From positions 38,020-102,019 of the forward strand of contig JAZDHY010000119.1 of the NCBI GenBank assembly GCA_043805435.1: 64,000 nt of DNA. Direction: 5' to 3'. The notes beneath the pieces are model-generated. The model worked only from the letters and a program-made list of their open reading frames with translations, had not been told where the DNA came from and searched no databases. The DNA comes from JAEXOD01 sp043805435. GTDB lineage: Bacteria > Bacteroidota > Ignavibacteria > Ignavibacteriales > Melioribacteraceae. The position numbers and the translations under genes were made by a program. Below, in pieces: positions 19,897 through 28,499 of the stretch (position 1 is the first letter of the stretch; every line of letters starts with the position of its first letter).

Positions 19897-20739
19897 ATGA
19901 AATTGGTTTTAATGCTTCTTACCATAGTTGATTTATTAGGCGCAAATGCTCCAACTGATACTACCAAGACAAACGGTATTTATTCGTCTGGTGTTGCCGG
20001 TCTAAATGTAAGTCAAATTGCCTTTACAAATTGGTCGCAAGGTGGCGAAAACTCGTTAACATGGTCGGTTTTTGGTGATTTTGGTTTGAAATATGTAAAA
20101 GACTCTATGGTGGTAAAGAATAACTTAAAAATATCGTATGGTAAAACTAAAAATGGTGACGAGAGTTATAAAACCAACAATAACGAAATTTATTTAGAGT
20201 CGGTATTGTTGTATAGAGTAGGCTGGCAGATTGACCCATATTTTAGTAACACGGTACGGACGGTAATAACAAAAGGATTTGACTATAGCAATCAGGAACC
20301 TATGCCTATTTCTAATTTTTTTGACCCGGGTTACATTACACAAAGTATTGGATTTAGTTACAATAAAATTACCGGTTTTTCAACTCGGCTTGGTGTGGCC
20401 ATTCAGGAAGTATTTACTGACAAATACCGGAATTATTCCGATAAGCCCGATACTAAGACAAAAATTGAAGCATTTAAGTTTGAAACAGGTATGGAATCTG
20501 TTTCGGAAGGAAAATTTACGCTGCACGAAAATTTGTTATTAACAAGCAAATTACGTTTATTTACACGTTTTGAACATATTGATGTTTGGGATGTGAGATG
20601 GGACAATACAATAGTAGCAAAAATTACTTCACTGGTAAATGTAAATCTTAATGTTTTAATGATTTACGAAAAATCTCAATCGTTAAAAACACAACTAAAA
20701 GAGGCTTTACAACTTGGTATTACTTATACATTATTTTAA
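19897..20739 (+). CDS. DUF3078 outer-membrane protein
   Basis: A 280-residue secreted protein with a short hydrophobic leader (MKLVLMLLTIVDLLGANA). The conserved opening GVAGLNVSQIAFTNWSQGGE, and alternating hydrophobic strands through to a C-terminal ITYTLF ending in phenylalanine, match DUF3078, a family of predicted outer-membrane beta-barrels common in Bacteroidota and relatives. A good ribosome site (GAGGA) lies seven bases before the ATG. It is followed after 22 bases by the MscS-like gene, so the pair may be co-transcribed. The function of the family is unknown. Confidence 0.85.
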   Translation: MKLVLMLLTIVDLLGANAPTDTTKTNGIYSSGVAGLNVSQIAFTNWSQGGENSLTWSVFGDFGLKYVKDSMVVKNNLKISYGKTKNGDESYKTNNNEIYLESVLLYRVGWQIDPYFSNTVRTVITKGFDYSNQEPMPISNFFDPGYITQSIGFSYNKITGFSTRLGVAIQEVFTDKYRNYSDKPDTKTKIEAFKFETGMESVSEGKFTLHENLLLTSKLRLFTRFEHIDVWDVRWDNTIVAKITSLVNVNLNVLMIYEKSQSLKTQLKEALQLGITYTLF

Positions 20740-20761
20740 CAATCATCAATAGGGTAATTAC

Positions 20762-21277
20762 ATGGAAAAATATGTTGAACAAGCACAGCAGCTAATTATA
20801 ATTTATGGAGCTAAAATAATTGGTGCTTTAGCAATTCTAATAATAGGAATTTGGGCTTCTAAAATAGTATCCCGCTATATTTTTAATTTGTTGTCTAAAA
20901 GAAATGTCGATTTAACCTTAACAAAGTTTGTTTCAAGTTTTATAAAAGTTGTTTTAATCGTTTTTGTTATAATTGCTTCAATAAGTAAAATTGGGGTTGA
21001 AACAACTTCGTTTATTGCAGTACTTGCGGCAGCCGGTTTTGCTGTTGGTTTAGCCTTACAGGGTTCGCTATCAAATTTTGCTGCAGGAATAATGTTAATT
21101 CTATTCCGTCCAATACGTGTTGGCGATTATATTGAAGCATCAAGTTCAAAAGGGAACGTTGAGCAAATAGGAATTTTTACAACTTTGGTTGAGGGTGAAA
21201 ATGAAAAAATTTATATTATACCTAATTCTAAATTAATGAGTGATGTTATAGTAAATCATTCGTATAAAAAAGGTTGA
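20762..21277 (+). CDS. short MscS-type mechanosensitive channel, lacking the C-terminal domain
   Basis: A 171-residue protein. Three membrane helices occupy residues about 12-110, the last being the pore helix with the Gly/Ala pattern AAGFAVGLALQGSLSNFAAG. The beta domain follows (FRPIRVGDYIEA to IPNSKLMSDVIVNHS). MscS channels release small solutes on hypo-osmotic shock; E. coli MscS has 286 residues. This one stops right after the beta domain, so the alpha/beta cage that usually completes the vestibule is missing. The stop lies seven bases from the end of the convergent gene. The missing part could reflect a truncation or a minimal natural variant. Confidence 0.9.
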   Translation: MEKYVEQAQQLIIIYGAKIIGALAILIIGIWASKIVSRYIFNLLSKRNVDLTLTKFVSSFIKVVLIVFVIIASISKIGVETTSFIAVLAAAGFAVGLALQGSLSNFAAGIMLILFRPIRVGDYIEASSSKGNVEQIGIFTTLVEGENEKIYIIPNSKLMSDVIVNHSYKKG

Positions 21278-21283
21278 TACAGG

Positions 21284-23083
21284 TCATAAATTATCTTTTT
21301 TAGTGTTATTGTAAATTTCAACCCAATTGTAAAATGGAAGTAGTAACGGTACTGCCCCTGTTCTTCCTCCAAACCCGAATATCTTTATTATATAAGAATT
21401 AATTTCCGTTACTTTTAATGACTTTAATAATTCTTCATTAACAGTAAAACCGTAATTTTTAGCAAACTCAACCGTTTTAGCACTTACTAATTGGCCTGCT
21501 TTGTTTTGTGCGGTTTGGTTAATTATATCAACTTTTTTTGAAGGATTATTAACGGTATCTGTTTTTGTTTCTATCAATTTAATGATAGTATAGGATTCGC
21601 CAATTTTATTTGGTCCATAAATTTCCCCAATTTGCATATTTGGCAATATTGAAACAAAATTTATTTCATTTGCGTCTGCAGTAGATAAATTTACATCTTT
21701 AATGTTAATGGAGGCTTTGGCCGAATATTTAGAAATAAAAGTGTTATAATTCATATACAACAAATCATCAAATATTTTTTCGGCTAAATTTAAATCTGTA
21801 AATTCAATTTCAATTATTTTATAAACATTCCTAATATTCCAAGTATCCGAATTATTATTTATAATTGAATCTTTAATTGCAAGATAGTTATCGTAAACAA
21901 ATTTATTTCTGTAAACTTGGAATAAATAATTGTCTTTCCACATTTGCACTTGTCTTATCACTTCCGCATCAAGATTTAGTCCTTGTTTTTTGCCTTCGTC
22001 GGCTAAAACTTCATATTCAATAAATTGTTTTGCCCGCTGGTTTATTTTTATTTGTATAGACTCCAAATTGTTTTCTCCAACCCTAAAACCAAAAAATACA
22101 AGATCGTTAATAAATTTTTGTAAGGGGATAATCTGTTTATTTATTTTAACAAAAGGTTTTGCTAAATTAACTTGAGTAAGTAGTTTTTGTAAATATAAAC
22201 CCTCGTCAAAAGTTAAATTGAAAAAATATCCCGTTGAATCTTTAGAAGCTTTTTTATCTTTAATAATATTTAATATTTCTTTTGCAGTAATATCTATAAG
22301 TGCTTTATTGGATTCGGCTTTAATGTTTTTAAAGTAAGATTTATAAAAACTATCAGTCAGTTTTGAAGCTTTTCTATCGTGAATAATTTTTTTAATTTTT
22401 TCAGGCAGGTTGTTTTTGCCTTGAAAATCGGAAAATGTCTGTACGTTTTCACCGGTTAAATAAAATATGTACCAGCCTTTATTGTAAAAAAGGGGATTTG
22501 AAAATGTTTTTGGTGTAAGATTATATACGGTTTCTTCCACGTTTTCCTCAAGTTCGCCGTATGTTACTTCTCTTTCATTATTTAAAGCTACAGAAACGTT
22601 ATATAACGAATCGAACGAATAACCGCTTTTAAGTAAATAATATTTGTTCTTTATATCTGCTTCGTTATCCGAAAAAATATACTTAAGCTTTAACTTACGC
22701 ATAAATTTAGCGGCACCCTGCGCAATTTCTTCATTGGTTATATTAATTTGGGAAAGAATTAATTTTTTATATAAAGCATCACGGATATATAGTTTTTCAA
22801 TTATTTCCATTGGTGCTTTAACTGCCTGAAATGTATCTATACCATTCTTTTGGGCTTCAAGAGACCATAACTTTTCACCAATCATACTGTAAAGCAGACT
22901 ATATTTAGAGCCTTTGTCATCCGCAATGTTTAATTTGCCTAATATGGGCGAAAGTTCATATCTTTCTAAAAATTCACTGGTGTTTATTTCAATATCGCCT
23001 ATCTTTGCCAGCGGATTATTTTGAGCAAATAAAACTGTTGAAAGACAAGCAAACAGTCCAAAAATAATATTGTTAAGTTTCAT
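21284..23083 (-). CDS. SurA/PpiD-like periplasmic chaperone with parvulin-type domains
   Basis: A 599-residue protein with a signal peptide (cleavage after about AQN) and an N-terminal helical chaperone region starting IGDIEINTSEFLERYEL. Two parvulin-like stretches follow: about residues 125-215 (LKLKYIFSDNEADIKNKYY, YGELEENVEE, then KGWYIFYLTGE) and about 420-515 (IIEIEFTDLNLAEKIFDD, then IGEIYGPNKIGESYTIIKL). Such proteins escort and isomerise unfolded outer-membrane proteins in the periplasm. The parvulin units are divergent, so isomerase activity is uncertain and chaperone activity more likely. It sits before a GT2 glycosyltransferase on the same strand, with about 20 bases between them. 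Confidence 0.8.
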   Translation of the reverse strand: MKLNNIIFGLFACLSTVLFAQNNPLAKIGDIEINTSEFLERYELSPILGKLNIADDKGSKYSLLYSMIGEKLWSLEAQKNGIDTFQAVKAPMEIIEKLYIRDALYKKLILSQINITNEEIAQGAAKFMRKLKLKYIFSDNEADIKNKYYLLKSGYSFDSLYNVSVALNNEREVTYGELEENVEETVYNLTPKTFSNPLFYNKGWYIFYLTGENVQTFSDFQGKNNLPEKIKKIIHDRKASKLTDSFYKSYFKNIKAESNKALIDITAKEILNIIKDKKASKDSTGYFFNLTFDEGLYLQKLLTQVNLAKPFVKINKQIIPLQKFINDLVFFGFRVGENNLESIQIKINQRAKQFIEYEVLADEGKKQGLNLDAEVIRQVQMWKDNYLFQVYRNKFVYDNYLAIKDSIINNNSDTWNIRNVYKIIEIEFTDLNLAEKIFDDLLYMNYNTFISKYSAKASINIKDVNLSTADANEINFVSILPNMQIGEIYGPNKIGESYTIIKLIETKTDTVNNPSKKVDIINQTAQNKAGQLVSAKTVEFAKNYGFTVNEELLKSLKVTEINSYIIKIFGFGGRTGAVPLLLPFYNWVEIYNNTKKDNL

Positions 23084-23104
23084 ATAGTTAATTTTTTTTT
23101 TTGT

Positions 23105-23743
23105 TTATATTATATTATTACATATACTATCTTCTGTATCTCTATGATAAATATATGTTGGAAAATTGACTTTATCTATTATAAATAATTGCAAAGCCCT
23201 TTCTAAAAAATCGGAATCGTCGCTGTAATTAATATTTTTAAAGCCGGATAACTGAACAAATATCTCTTTTTTAGCAAAAAATGTTCCGCCAATTGTACAT
23301 TTATCTAAATGAATAAGTTTCGAAAGATCATTTTTGTCTTTAACAAAATGGCTGCCAATAATTTCTACTCCGCCATGAATAAAATTTAACGCCGGATTTT
23401 TGCTTAAATACTCTACTCTTAATAATAAATGTTCCGGCTTATATTCGTCGTCACTTCCAATAAAGGTTATATATTTGCCGCAAGCAGCATTAATGCCTGA
23501 ATTTAAGGTTAATGGCGGTTTTTTATTTTTATGGTACATATATCGTATGTTAAAGTAGCTGTTTGAATAGTTTTTTACTATCTCAAAAGTGTTATCGGTG
23601 CTTCCGTCATCAACAACTATTAATTCCCATTGTTTAAATGTTTGTTGAATTACAGAATTTATTGCACGGCTAATTAACGCCCCTCTGTTAAAAGTAGGCA
23701 AAATTATTGAAACAAATGGATTAAAAGCATCATATAACTGCAT
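23105..23743 (-). CDS. family 2 glycosyltransferase
   Basis: A 212-residue single-domain GT-A enzyme. It has the nucleotide-sugar start SIILPTFNRG (about residues 12-21), the VVDDGSTDNT loop (about 40-49) and a GSDDEY acidic motif (about 98-103) in the place of the metal-binding DxD. It lacks membrane segments, so it should act at the cytoplasmic face on lipid-linked or surface glycan precursors. It is short compared with many GT2 enzymes (250-350 residues), having only a small C-terminal extension. It is grouped near a DUF2723 and a GT9 gene, which suggests envelope or protein glycosylation; the acceptor cannot be told. Confidence 0.9.
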   Translation of the reverse strand: MQLYDAFNPFVSIILPTFNRGALISRAINSVIQQTFKQWELIVVDDGSTDNTFEIVKNYSNSYFNIRYMYHKNKKPPLTLNSGINAACGKYITFIGSDDEYKPEHLLLRVEYLSKNPALNFIHGGVEIIGSHFVKDKNDLSKLIHLDKCTIGGTFFAKKEIFVQLSGFKNINYSDDSDFLERALQLFIIDKVNFPTYIYHRDTEDSICNNII

Positions 23744-23836
23744 AAGAATTACTCTTTTAATAAAAAAGCTAAAACTAAATATAAATTTTTTATATATTTA
23801 TTGTTTAAATATTTTTTATAACAAACTGCTATTAAT

Positions 23837-24103
23837 ATGCGATATAGAGAACAAGGAAATTACATTAACGTACTTAAAAGGTACGAAAAACAGATGCCCT
23901 TTGAAGAAATGAAGGACTTTCGTATGTTAAAAAAAAGACATACAGATGATGAAGATTTAGATTCTATATCTTTAGCCCGATTAAAAGGATATTACGAAAA
24001 GTACCACACCAATCGTGATAAAAAAAATTACGATGAATATTTCAGAAAAAATGAAAATTACGAATTTAACGAAGAAAATAACGAACAAGAACAAAAGGAA
24101 TAA
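23837..24103 (+). CDS. small charged hypothetical protein
   Basis: An 88-residue, highly charged protein rich in Tyr, Lys, Glu and Asn, with no signal or membrane segment and a disordered acidic tail (NEENNEQEQKE). Its frame ends 18 bases before the DUF2723 gene on the same strand, which supports it being a real small gene co-transcribed with it. I recognise no family and can suggest no function. Confidence 0.55.
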   Translation: MRYREQGNYINVLKRYEKQMPFEEMKDFRMLKKRHTDDEDLDSISLARLKGYYEKYHTNRDKKNYDEYFRKNENYEFNEENNEQEQKE

Positions 24104-24121
24104 TCAGTAAACGAGGAACGA

Positions 24122-27040
24122 ATGAATTTAAAATTATTAAACCGATTTTTCGGGGCGGCAGTATTTATTATTACTGCATTTGTATATTTTTCCACGGTTC
24201 AACCGTCTGTATCGTTTTGGGATTGCGGAGAATTTATAGCTTCATCATTTTCGCTGCAAGTACCACATCCGCCGGGGACCCCATTTTTTATTATTTTGGG
24301 CAGAATATTTTCATTAATTCCTTTTGCTGATAATATAGCCTTAAGAGTAAATACAGTTTCTGTTTTATCAAGTGCTTTTTCTATATTGTTTTTGTATCTA
24401 ATTGCAGTTAGATTGATTCAAAACTTAAGAATAGAAAAAAACACTACTGCTTTTGACACTATTGTAACATATTGTGCAGCCGCAATAGGTGCTTTATCGC
24501 TTGCATTTAGTGAAACGTTTTGGTTCAACGGAGTAGAGGCGGAAGTTTATGCTACTTCAACATTTTTTATTACAGTAGTTACATATTTAATTGTTTTATG
24601 GAACGATAAAGCCGATGAACCGGGCAGCGAACGTTATTTGATTTTAATAGCTTACCTTATCGGTTTATCTACCGGGGTGCATCTTATGTCGGTGCTTGCC
24701 GCTGTTCCAATTATTATGGTAATTTATTTCCGTAAATATGTAACAGATGATGAATTATTAAAAAAATCGGGTTATTTGTTTTTAATTCATTCAGCAATTG
24801 TTGTTGCGGTTGCCTTTGTGTTATGGGCTGGAATTACAGGCCAAACACCTCCAATGCCGGAAGATTACAAAGCTGTTGATAATAAGTTTGTAATGATGGC
24901 CTTATTTGTAAGTGTTGTTTTTATGGGTATCTTTTATAAAAAAGTTTTTACTAGAAATTCCTTTTATATTCCAATTTTATTTGGAGGGGTTACTTTAGTT
25001 GCTTATTACCCCGGTATGGTTAAAGACTTACCAAAGTTGATTTCGGCAATTGCCGGTAATAATGTTGTGTTTGATATAACAGTTATGGTTTTAATAATAC
25101 TTCTTTTGGTTGGATTAATATATTATAGTTATAAAAACAAAAGATTTACATTAAGTTTAGCCTCTAAGTGTTTATTGTTTGCAATACTTGGCTTTACTTC
25201 TTATTCAATGATTATTATCAGATCAAACCAAGACACACCAATAAATTTAAATAGTCCTAAAACTTTTTCTGAATTGGAATCGTATCTAAATCGTGAACAA
25301 TACGGTGACTTTCCAACATTTCAAAGAAGATTTTCTCAAGAAGACCATCAGACTGAAATATATACTAGTTATTCTTCCGATTTGGACTTTTTGTGGTCAT
25401 ATCAAATGAATCACATGTTTAACAGATATTTATTGTGGAATTATGCAGGCAACTCTTCTACTGTACAAGATGCTCCTGTTGATTGGTCTGTATTATGGGG
25501 CATACCATTTTTACTTGGAATGTTTGGTGCCTTTTATCAATTTAAGCGCGATTGGAAAATGGGTGCCGTCTTTTTGCTTATGTTTATTTTCCAAGGATAC
25601 CTGACTGCGTTTTATCAAAATCAGCAGGAGCCCCAGCCACGTGAAAGAGATTATTTTTACGTTGGTGCATTTTTTGTTTTCTCTATTTGGATTGCAATCG
25701 GTATTCGTGGAATAATAGATCTTTTGACCGTTTATTTTAAGGAACAAAAATTATTAAAACCTGTTATTGTTGGTTTATTGGTTGTGTTTACCTTATTAGT
25801 GCCCGCAAAAATGATAAGTGCAAACTATCATAAAAATGATAGATCAAGAAATTTTGTTCCATGGGATTATTCATATAACATGCTTCAAAGTGTTGAACCT
25901 AATGCAATATTATTTACAAATGGAGATAATGATACTTTCCCATTATGGTATTTGCAGGATGTTGAAGGAGTAAGACGCGACGTTAGAATTGTTAATTTAA
26001 GTTTACTTAATACTCCGTGGTATATTTTGCAGATGAAAAATAACACACCTCACGGATCGTTAAAAGTTCCAATGAGTATGACAGATCAACAAGTTGAACG
26101 TATTGGTTATGCAAGATTTACAGGGAAGACCGAATTTTTACCTCTTTCGGATAACCTTTTAACTAAATTTGCGGTAACAGACTCTACAATAATTGCTAAT
26201 AAAGGATTAAGTTGGAATTTACAGCCGACTTTAAATTTTGGCAGTTTTAAAGGTTTAAGAGTTCAGGATTTGGCAGTTTTAGATATTATCAAATCATCCA
26301 ATTGGGAAAGGCCGATTTATTATGCTGTAACATGTTCGGATGACAGTAAAATAGGTTTGGATAATTATCTTAAAATGGAAGGTTTGGCATTTAAACTTGT
26401 GCCCGAAAAACGTCCCGGACGTTTGGAATTTGTTAATGAAAAGGCTATGGTTGAACACTTATTTAATAATAGCCCCGAAACATACAGCACTACTTATAAA
26501 CCGGGATTTAGATTCCGCGGCTTAAATGATTCGACTATCTTTTTTGATGATAACCATGTTCGGTTAACTCAAAATTATAGAAATTCGTTTTTGCGTCTTG
26601 CTTTATATTATCTTAACAATAAAAGAGATTTTCCGAAAGTTATTGAAGTTTTAGATCGTATGGAATTAGTAATGCCAAGAAAAAATATTCATATGGATCC
26701 AAGATTGTTGTTCGATTTGGGTTCGATTTATTATTCTGCAGGTGGAGCTAAACAATACCAATCTCTTGCAAAAGAAATTGAAGCTTATGCATTAAAACAA
26801 TTGGAATTAAATCCTATGGATGTTCAAAGTTATTATAATCCATATAGACTTTTATTGGACACATACGAAAATTTACGTGAGTATAAAAAAGCATTGGAAA
26901 TTGCAAATCGTCTAAAATCATATTTTCCGAATGACAAAAATGTTTTAGAAATGATAGCAAAATACACGGCTCTTTCAAATTTACCTGCTTCCGAACTAAA
27001 CAAGCTGCAATTTGATGTACAAGATTCGGTAAAAAAATAA
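24122..27040 (+). CDS. DUF2723 (GT117-type) membrane protein with TPR-like tail
   Basis: A 972-residue multi-pass membrane protein. The N-terminal signature VSFWDCGEFIASSFSLQVPH with PPGTPFF directly after (about residues 30-55) defines DUF2723, now placed among GT-C-type glycosyltransferases (GT117) related in fold to protein O-mannosyltransferases. The acidic pair DCGE is in the expected catalytic loop. About ten to twelve membrane helices follow. A large periplasmic domain then starts after about residue 570 (NGDNDTFPLWYLQ motif), and the last 130 residues are helical and TPR-like. It likely moves a sugar from a lipid carrier onto proteins or surface glycans. A clear terminator follows the stop. 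Confidence 0.88.
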   Translation: MNLKLLNRFFGAAVFIITAFVYFSTVQPSVSFWDCGEFIASSFSLQVPHPPGTPFFIILGRIFSLIPFADNIALRVNTVSVLSSAFSILFLYLIAVRLIQNLRIEKNTTAFDTIVTYCAAAIGALSLAFSETFWFNGVEAEVYATSTFFITVVTYLIVLWNDKADEPGSERYLILIAYLIGLSTGVHLMSVLAAVPIIMVIYFRKYVTDDELLKKSGYLFLIHSAIVVAVAFVLWAGITGQTPPMPEDYKAVDNKFVMMALFVSVVFMGIFYKKVFTRNSFYIPILFGGVTLVAYYPGMVKDLPKLISAIAGNNVVFDITVMVLIILLLVGLIYYSYKNKRFTLSLASKCLLFAILGFTSYSMIIIRSNQDTPINLNSPKTFSELESYLNREQYGDFPTFQRRFSQEDHQTEIYTSYSSDLDFLWSYQMNHMFNRYLLWNYAGNSSTVQDAPVDWSVLWGIPFLLGMFGAFYQFKRDWKMGAVFLLMFIFQGYLTAFYQNQQEPQPRERDYFYVGAFFVFSIWIAIGIRGIIDLLTVYFKEQKLLKPVIVGLLVVFTLLVPAKMISANYHKNDRSRNFVPWDYSYNMLQSVEPNAILFTNGDNDTFPLWYLQDVEGVRRDVRIVNLSLLNTPWYILQMKNNTPHGSLKVPMSMTDQQVERIGYARFTGKTEFLPLSDNLLTKFAVTDSTIIANKGLSWNLQPTLNFGSFKGLRVQDLAVLDIIKSSNWERPIYYAVTCSDDSKIGLDNYLKMEGLAFKLVPEKRPGRLEFVNEKAMVEHLFNNSPETYSTTYKPGFRFRGLNDSTIFFDDNHVRLTQNYRNSFLRLALYYLNNKRDFPKVIEVLDRMELVMPRKNIHMDPRLLFDLGSIYYSAGGAKQYQSLAKEIEAYALKQLELNPMDVQSYYNPYRLLLDTYENLREYKKALEIANRLKSYFPNDKNVLEMIAKYTALSNLPASELNKLQFDVQDSVKK

Positions 27041-27059
27041 AGTAATTGTTACTTAAAAA

Positions 27060-27087
27060 TACCCCGCTTTTAGCGGGGTATTTTTTT
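27060..27087 (+). terminator. rho-independent terminator after the DUF2723 gene
   Basis: A 9-bp stem, taccccgct with agcggggta, around a 3-base loop. A run of seven T follows immediately. It lies 20 bases after the stop codon. Confidence 0.92.
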
Positions 27088-27106
27088 AATTTATATTTGA
27101 TGGAAT

Positions 27107-28174
27107 ATGGAAAAGAAAAAAAGAATATTGATTTTAGCGTTATCGGGTATTGGTGATGCTCTTATGTTTACTCCGTCACTTAAAGTTTTAAGAGAAGAAT
27201 ATCCAAATGCGCAAATAGATGTTCTTGTGATGTTTAACGGAGTTAAGGAAATATTTGACCGTATAGGATTAGCCGATAATATTATATTTTTTGAATTTTT
27301 AAAGCAGGGTGGTTTTAAATCGTTAATGTTTATTTTTAGTTTAAGAAGAAAATATGACATTTCCGTTAATGTTTATCCCTCCAACAGAAAAGAGTATAAT
27401 ATTATTGCGTTATTAATTGGCTCCAAAGTGAGAGGTGCTGTAAAATATTTAAGAAAAAATTTTGTTGAACTTGGTTATTTAAACAATACTACTTTTGCCG
27501 AAAATGACAATTTACACAATGTAGAAGAAAATATTAAAATATGTGAATTGATTATTGGAAAACAAATTGCCGAGATTCCTCCATTACAGTTGGTATTAAA
27601 TGATAATGATAAAAAATTTGCAGAAGAATATATTAAAAAAAACGAACTTGACAACAAATTTATTGTCGGGGTACATGCAGGTTGTTCACTGCTTAAAAAT
27701 CATATTAACAGAAGGTGGGAACCCGAAAAATTTGTTGAACTTTGCAAAAAAATAATTGATAAAAATAAATTTACTGTTTTATTATTTGGCGGTCCCGACG
27801 AGGAAGAATTAAACAAACAAATCATTAAGGAGGTAAATTCATCCGGTATGATTTTGGTTAAAACAAAAAGTTTGATTGAAACTATTTCTGTTATGAGTTA
27901 TTGCAGCCTGTTTATTAGCAACGATTCCGGATTAATGCATATAGCAGCAGCCTTACAAATTAAATTATTACCAATAATAGGCCCCACGAGTTTAAATTAT
28001 ATTAAACCTTGGCAATGTGAATATAAAGCCGCTACATTAAATTTAGAATGTGCGCCATGCTTTAGGTATTCGCCCACGCCTTTGTTATGTTCAAGAACAG
28101 ATAAACAATTCAAATGCATTAAAGATTTAAGCGTACAAAAAGTTTATAGTGTGTTTGAGGAATTAATAAATTAA
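27107..28174 (+). CDS. family 9 glycosyltransferase (heptosyltransferase-like)
   Basis: A 355-residue two-domain GT-B enzyme. The N-terminal LALSGIGDALMFTPSL loop (about residues 8-23) is the acceptor-side signature of lipopolysaccharide heptosyltransferases. The C-terminal half has the ADP-heptose-side motifs: GVHAGCS near residue 189, then RWEPEKFVELCKKI, and SNDSGLMHIAAA near residue 271. Such enzymes add heptose or a related sugar to the lipopolysaccharide inner core at the cytoplasmic face of the inner membrane. Its length is normal. It starts just after the terminator of the DUF2723 gene, so it has its own promoter. Sugar specificity is not decided by sequence alone. Confidence 0.9.
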   Translation: MEKKKRILILALSGIGDALMFTPSLKVLREEYPNAQIDVLVMFNGVKEIFDRIGLADNIIFFEFLKQGGFKSLMFIFSLRRKYDISVNVYPSNRKEYNIIALLIGSKVRGAVKYLRKNFVELGYLNNTTFAENDNLHNVEENIKICELIIGKQIAEIPPLQLVLNDNDKKFAEEYIKKNELDNKFIVGVHAGCSLLKNHINRRWEPEKFVELCKKIIDKNKFTVLLFGGPDEEELNKQIIKEVNSSGMILVKTKSLIETISVMSYCSLFISNDSGLMHIAAALQIKLLPIIGPTSLNYIKPWQCEYKAATLNLECAPCFRYSPTPLLCSRTDKQFKCIKDLSVQKVYSVFEELIN

Positions 28175-28499
28175 TAAATAATTGTATTTCTCTTTTTTTT
28201 TGAATTTGAAATAATTATGGTGTTTATTTGAATTATTACCAACTCATTTTTTAAATCTAATCTTTCCCCAAAACTTAAACATGTTTGATTATGTTCATTA
28301 TATATAATTTTTCGTAATCGTTCTGTGGTAATTTACTACATTTATTTTTAGTTATCCGTTATTTAAGTTAGTAATCCATTGTTGTTTATTCAAAAATATT
28401 TGCGCTATTAAAAAAATTGGGTTTAATATCTCTGTTTTTGTGTTATATTTAAACTAAATTATTTAAATTTGTAATTATAATAAAAAAGAAGAATAAAAA
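28175..28499. other. AT-rich intergenic region upstream of the TPR/beta-barrel gene
   Basis: About 325 bases of very AT-rich sequence without an open frame. Apart from a candidate -7 element near its right end I see no repeat, RNA gene or stable hairpin in it. Confidence 0.5.
28464..28471 (+). promoter_or_regulatory. candidate Bacteroidota-type -7 element
   Basis: TAAATTTG matches the Bacteroidota primary-sigma -7 consensus TAnnTTTG and lies 29 bases before the ATG of the TPR/beta-barrel gene. A TTTG that could serve as the -33 element ends at 28440, a somewhat long spacing of 23 bases. Confidence 0.35.
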
